Shown here in pieces: positions 17,589 to 21,639 of a DNA stretch of 21,639 nt. The notes below the pieces were generated by a model. The model was given only the letters and a program-made list of their open reading frames with translations. It had not been told where the DNA came from and did not search any database. The position numbers were made by a program, and so were the translations under genes. Origin of the DNA: Ectocarpus siliculosus (taxonomy: Eukaryota > Sar > Phaeophyceae > Ectocarpales > Ectocarpaceae); contig FN649735.1 in NCBI GenBank assembly GCA_000310025.1, forward strand, positions 1,106,740 through 1,128,378, in the 5' to 3' direction. Position 1 is the stretch's first letter, and every line of letters starts with the position of its first letter.

Positions 17589-19453
17589 GTGCGCAGAGAG
17601 CACGCTTTGGTGCACTTGATGAGAGGGTGAAGCACTCTCGCGTGCTTCAATTGTACCAATATGATTCTTTAGCAGTTGATGCTTTGGAATTCGAATATGC
17701 GTGTGAGGTGCGATGCAGCTCTTGCCCTTGAGTCTCCCGGCAGGCTACACGAGTAGACGCGACGTCGATTGACCAGACATGAGAGCGCTGGGCAATGGCC
17801 ACTTGTTCTTGGCGCAGTCTATGCATCCATACCCGGGGATCATTTCCTATAGCTTTCAACCAAAGCAGCAAGTAGCGCAGCAAATGCATAAGCGAATAGA
17901 GTCCCCGAAGGCAGTACACGCCCTTTTCGATTCATTAAATGTTCTGTGCATACACCCACGCGCACCACGGGATCAGCGTTCCTTGTCTCTGCCCTCCCAA
18001 GATGGGTTACCTGCTACTCCGCCTCCAGAACCGTTTTGGATTATGAGAGTGATTCGCGAGGAAAGCATCAAATCCGTGTGTCCATCATTCTTTTTTTTAT
18101 CCTGGTCGCGTTGGTGGCGATTGCGGCAACACAACGGGGCACCCACCGGCGGCATTGTTTTCGTTTTGGATACACTGACCGGGTGGGGCAGATAATGAAG
18201 CAGGACTGCTGCGCCCAGACATATCAAGCGGGAGAAGCTAATTCGGTTCTCGATCGACCCTTGCAACCGCTGCTATTCCGAGCATCTGTACATGCAGTAC
18301 CAACAGCAAAACCAGTGGCATCCTGGTGGACCCTGAGTGTTCGGATTGCGTGCAAAACGTGCGGTCATTATAAGTACACACCAACACAGAGTCTTCTTGT
18401 TCTGCTTGAAGCTCGATGCGAAGTATCTTCGAGGCTATGCATAGTATGCATAGAGCAATGCGTACAAGAATTCAAGAAATGCTGTAGCTGCCACGTGCCT
18501 GGCGTCAGGAGTCCCACTCCCCCCCCCCCCCCCCCACCAAATCTCCACGCTGTCGTGCCCTCTTACCCACAATGGACGACCCGATCAACCATGCTTTGGC
18601 CAAGGGTACATAGCCGGCCAATAGATATATCCTCAGCCGCCGGGATGCAGCAGTTTTGTATCTGCCTGCCCTCGCCAACCCCAAATCGCATAGGAGTACA
18701 GATCTGTCTTTCGCAGCCTCGTTGCTGTTCGTGGCAGGTCGTTCCCCCTCAAGCCCTAATGGACCTCGTCTAACCCCCCCCCGCGGGCCTCACACGTGAC
18801 GCTCAACACCCTAACCCCAACCCTATTTTGAAAGGTGGGACTACAGGAGACGCGACTCTAGAGCAAGAAAAGAACAAAAAAAAACACACACACACGCAAC
18901 AAACACCCACGGAGAATTGCTTAGCCTCCCCCATGCCGTCCCCTCAAGGGGTCCCAGTTAATGGCATTTGGAATTGTTTTTTGTGTTTTCAACCCCACTG
19001 AGACTGACGTACTTGCATTGGCCAGCCGGTTGGCGCGGTCGATGCTAATAATAAAGACACACAAACACAAGCCTTGATTTAATTAGATAACCTCCAAACT
19101 CAAACACCCTTGGCACCACTTCGAGCAGTATTCTCCGATTTTTTTTCGTCAAGCCCCACGCCCGCAATAAACTTCATGTGCGACTAAACTTCATGTGCGA
19201 CCTCCCCCCCCCCCCCCCGCCCCTGCCGCGAATGTGTGCTTTGCTTCAGCGGGGGATGAAGCCCCCCCCCCAACCTTCCGGCGGCGGCTGTACGACCTCC
19301 TGGAAGCCAACACCAAGGTGGGCATGCTGCTCGAGGCCGTGATTGTGCTGCTGATCGTGGTGAACGTGGTGTGCTTCATGCTCTCAACGGAGCGGTCTCT
19401 GGAGGACAACAGAGACGGCCTCGCTCATCTTCGATTCCGTGGAGGTTTGCACG
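17543..19453 (+). CDS. Probable voltage-gated (Kv-like) cation channel, 5' part, with apparent frameshift
   Basis: Exon 1 (17543-17588) begins at ATG in an ideal context (GCCGCCATG) and encodes MYSLFSERESLLSPT, with an acidic dileucine-like ERESLL. It ends one base into a codon at G/GTGCGC. Exon 2 starts after TTTGCTTCAG at 19250 with two bases, completing Ala. It encodes FRRRLYDLLEANTKVGM, then a hydrophobic helix (VIVLLIVVNVVCFML) followed by STERSLE. This resembles the pre-S1 and S1 segment of Kv channels. Shortly afterwards the expected S1-S2 continuation (LIFDSVEVCT) is in the +1 frame, and a GTGAGC donor follows at 19454. S2-S6, the filter and the voltage sensor are not found in this window and may lie beyond it. 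Channel identity rests on one membrane segment and its flanks. Confidence 0.5.
17589..19249 (+). other. Channel gene intron 1 (1.66 kb)
   Basis: It contains a 275-codon open frame (17946-18773) without a convincing domain, C-rich runs near 18521-18537 and 19203-19218, and a 17-bp tandem duplication near the 3' end. If exon 1 is wrong, this would be intergenic. Confidence 0.4.
19168..19201 (+). repeat. 17-bp tandem duplication near the acceptor of channel exon 2
   Basis: TAAACTTCATGTGCGAC occurs twice in tandem, 19168-19184 and 19185-19201, about 50-80 bp before the acceptor. It duplicates a possible branch-point-like TAAAC. Confidence 0.9.
19250..19453 (+). CDS. Channel gene exon 2 (pre-S1, S1 helix, frame break)
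   Basis: Before the break the frame reads GDEAPPPTFRRRLYDLLEAN and on through S1. From about 19411-19426 the conserved reading moves to the +1 frame. The cause could be an extra base in the GACGGCC stretch, a sequencing error or pseudogene decay. Confidence 0.55.
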
Positions 19454-20415
19454 GTGAGCTCCGAGGGGGGGGGGGTCTGTCGTGGGTGGGTATTGCATGG
19501 CTGTGTCGGTCTACTACTGCTGCGGGACGTTCTATGGCCTGGTCGGAGTATGTGCAGCTGTCCACACGGCAGCGTTCGATCAATCCTGTGTACAGCACAA
19601 CTAAATAGCATCTTCTTGCTCTTGGATGCATGCTCGCGGTAGAAGTTACCCTCCTCGCGAAGTCGCTCGATGGAAGGCCGGTTTCCTCTCCACCCGCAAG
19701 CGCATGCCCCGCCATGACCGCAGTAGCACAGCAGCGCCACCACCCCAGCACAGCAGGTTCACACACGTAACCAGCAAACCTAGCTAGATTCAGCTTCCTC
19801 CGTCGGAAATGTGGCTGCTCATGTGTAGCCTGGGGCCGCGACACGTGTGCGCGTTTCGTGTTCACCACAATTACGAGTAGGCGAGACTACGCGCGAGCTT
19901 GGAAGTCACCTTGCAGAAAGTTTTGGGATATGGGTGTTGTCCCGTCTCTTGCTGTGCAGACCTGAGAAAGAGGTTGGGAGGCACAACTTTTGTACCTCCG
20001 GACGTTGTTTTTCTGTCTCTTTTCGTGAACGATGCGCCATTTTCTCTCTGATTTTCTGTTTTTTCATTTTACCTTGTTGTTGGGTCAGCTTGTGACCACA
20101 GAAAATGTAGTGTTTTCTTTGCCCAGGAGGAGCCCTGAAGAGGTACTGCATCAAGCTCCAATTTATTATTGTGGAGAGAACAACAAAACACCAACAAACA
20201 GCCACAGACCAGCAACAGATGTCACTTCCATACATTCCACTTCCCCAGCAAGAAAAATGAGACTAAGCAATTCTTGTTTGTGTACATGGGAGACCTGATG
20301 GTGTGACAAACAAACGACCCAAAAAAAAATATCGGAAAAAAAAAAAGTGTATGGTTCACGCATCATAACCCCCCACGGTGATGTGAAACCAGCGTGTCAG
20401 CCCCGAATGCACATA
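19454..20415 (+). other. Probable intron of the channel gene, nothing recognised
   Basis: No S2-S6 segment, no GYG filter and no domain was found in any frame. It is AT-richer than the exons, with A runs near 20321-20346. Confidence 0.4.
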
Positions 20416-20428
20416 CAGTCGAGGTCCC

Positions 20429-20583
20429 TCTATAGTGCGGGTTATATAGTGCGGGTGCCCGGTATAATGCGGGTGAAATCGCTTGGCACAACTTAGACCC
20501 CTCTATAGTGCGGGTGCCGCACTATAAGAGGAACCCCGGTATAGTGCGGTTTTGGTCGATCTCAGAAACCTCTATAGTGCGGG
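20429..20583 (+). repeat. Subterminal CTATAGTGCGGG repeats
   Basis: Five or six direct copies with small changes (TATAATGCGGGT, TATAGTGCGGTT) and one inverted copy (CCGCACTATAAGAGG). They are probably transposase-binding or end-recognition sequence. Confidence 0.85.
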
Positions 20584-20719
20584 TCTGACGTCATGACGGC
20601 CTAAATGCGCGGTCAAACCCGTCGACAAGTTCCGCACAACGTACACAAACCTACCCCTAGCGGGATACTGTATACTGTACCCCTACTGGCCACGAGAACA
20701 GCAGCAGCAGAGGCGCACG

Positions 20720-21064
20720 ATGCCATGTGCAGCAGGCGAACTCTGCCATCTCAGCACCCTCACACCTAAAGCCCCCGATGGTCACCAATGCCGAGGAGGA
20801 TGCGGAGGCAGACTGCACGGCATATGCGGCGAGGTGGAGGAAGAGGAGGAGGATGACGAGGGCGGAAACATCGGAGGCGGGCGTGCGGAGCCACCGCCTT
20901 ACACGGAACTTTCCCAACACTTCGCGTCCCTAGAAAACTACGCGGCAGGGTGTGGTTTGGACGAGGCCAGCTTCTTGCTCAAGAGGGCGCGGATGTTGAT
21001 GATCGAAGCGCATGCATCTAAGCCATCTCGTCAGACTGACGTCCGGGCGTATTTTGACGCGTAG
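20720..21064 (+). pseudogene. C-terminal remnant of a Tigger/pogo-like transposase
   Basis: The frame ends with an acidic stretch (EVEEEEEDDEGG), then PPPYTELSQHFASLENYAAG, LLKRARMLMIEAHAS and RQTDVRAYFDA and a TAG. An acidic patch followed by a helical segment and a short terminal TxxxYF-type motif is typical of Tigger/pogo transposase tails. Its place between the element's ends supports this. The upstream part of the frame looks poorer than an alternative frame (20727-20933), suggesting a frame break near 20830. The catalytic core is absent. Confidence 0.45.
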
Positions 21065-21163
21065 ATCAATGAGAGATATTTTGCTGCACGTATGTGTTGC
21101 ATGAATTACTGTGTGTCGGGATTATTGCGCCTGTGCGAGTATGCGCCTGTTCTCTCATTGATC
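21064..21163. repeat. 13-bp perfect inverted repeat after the transposase stop
   Basis: GATCAATGAGAGA at 21064-21076 and its exact reverse complement at 21151-21163, separated by 74 bp, start at the stop codon of the transposase remnant. Confidence 0.85.
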
Positions 21164-21639
21164 AACGTCTTCTCCCCTGTCTTTTCTCCGCGGGTGTCGG
21201 CTTTTGTTGTGTTCCTTTATGCACGTGGACTCACTTGTTCGCTTTGGAATGCTTGTTGGATAATCTCCTGTGGCTTTCATCATACGGTGGTTCCTTGTGA
21301 TTGTTTTTCAACGTCCACGGAGCCGTCGATGCACTATAAAACAATGGGACACCGAACATTAACATTTACAACATGTCGTGGACCAAATATCCTCTCGGCT
21401 GTACAGGATTTTGTTTACACCGCTGCTTCACTGCTGAATTTGCACCACGACCCACGTGTTCTCCTAATACCATTGAGCAAACTCGGGTTTCTTTTCCTGA
21501 GGCGGCACTGATACCTATTCAGCCCCTTGTTGGTTGTATGTACTACAGTGGCACCTTCATAACCGTCGTTATGGCCTATGTCCTACCCTTTATCCTAGTA
21601 ATATCGCGAATAGTGCGCATACCCGCACTATTGGGGGTT

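Larger units (their letters stand above)
20416..21639 (+). mobile_element. Pogo/Tigger-like DNA transposon, internally deleted, right tip beyond window
   Basis: The left end begins CAGTCGAGGTCCCTCTATAG next to a TA, as in Tc1/mariner-pogo elements. CTATAGTGCGGG-type repeats recur at about 20429, 20443, 20502, 20541 and 20570, with one inverted copy forming a hairpin at 20500-20526. The right end appears in the last bases, where the reverse complement reads AACCCCCAATAGTGCGGGTA, so the final bases should lie just past the edge. Repeated motifs in the terminal region are known from Tigger elements. It carries a C-terminal transposase remnant but no CENP-B-type HTH or DDE core, so it is presumably non-autonomous. 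Confidence 0.65.

Noticed and set aside
17946-18773. 275-codon open frame on the plus strand
   Set aside because: It lies in the predicted channel intron, contains a poly-C-derived Pro run and lacks recognisable motifs. One hydrophobic stretch (ILFFILVALVAIAA) alone is not enough.

Overview
This looks like nuclear DNA from a photosynthetic stramenopile, most likely a brown alga. It is an inference from several signs: GC-moderate, intron-rich genes with short exons; many microsatellites and homopolymers; TTAGGG repeats; a heterokont-style plastid presequence (signal peptide with Phe after the predicted cleavage site); and low-complexity Ala, Gly, Pro and Gln insertions in otherwise conserved proteins. 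I ran no database search. Gene models were built by hand from protein similarity, GT/AG sites and intron phase.

Layout: (1) About 1-7107, minus strand: the 5' part of a bacterial-type phenylalanyl-tRNA synthetase alpha subunit (PheS). Four exons are well supported (718-913, 1602-1735, 2955-3047, 3252-3359). A probable plastid-presequence exon lies at 6935-7065, with a tentative 49-nt linker exon at 6793-6841. The 3' part of the gene is off the left edge. Its long intron carries a complete non-autonomous hAT-type transposon (5688-6684, 15-bp inverted ends, 8-bp target duplication) and a near-perfect inverted repeat (3597-4121). (2) 7108-8471: a divergent spacer of about 1.4 kb. (3) 8472-11385, plus strand: a complete three-exon SGT/SGTA-type TPR co-chaperone (453 aa), with a TA-flanked MITE-like repeat in intron 2. 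(4) 11386-13626: an intergenic region between convergent genes where I recognise nothing. (5) 13627-16307, minus strand: a complete four-exon gene for a 299-aa protein of a family I cannot name, with all exon phases consistent. (6) 16308-17542: a divergent spacer. (7) 17543 onward, plus strand: the 5' exons of a probable voltage-gated (Kv-like) cation channel, with an apparent frameshift after S1. (8) 20416 to the window end: a pogo/Tigger-like transposon with CTATAGTGCGGG subterminal repeats and a C-terminal transposase remnant.

How the genes relate: they are housekeeping genes in alternating orientation and do not form a pathway. The main biological point is the PheS gene. A nuclear, intron-containing bacterial PheS with a plastid presequence implies a two-subunit plastid PheRS, whose beta partner may be the plastid-encoded syfB/pheT retained in red-lineage plastids. 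The second theme is repeat-driven evolution of introns: tandem or direct repeats that copy splice-donor sequence occur in two genes, and triplet repeats sit where a polypyrimidine tract is expected.
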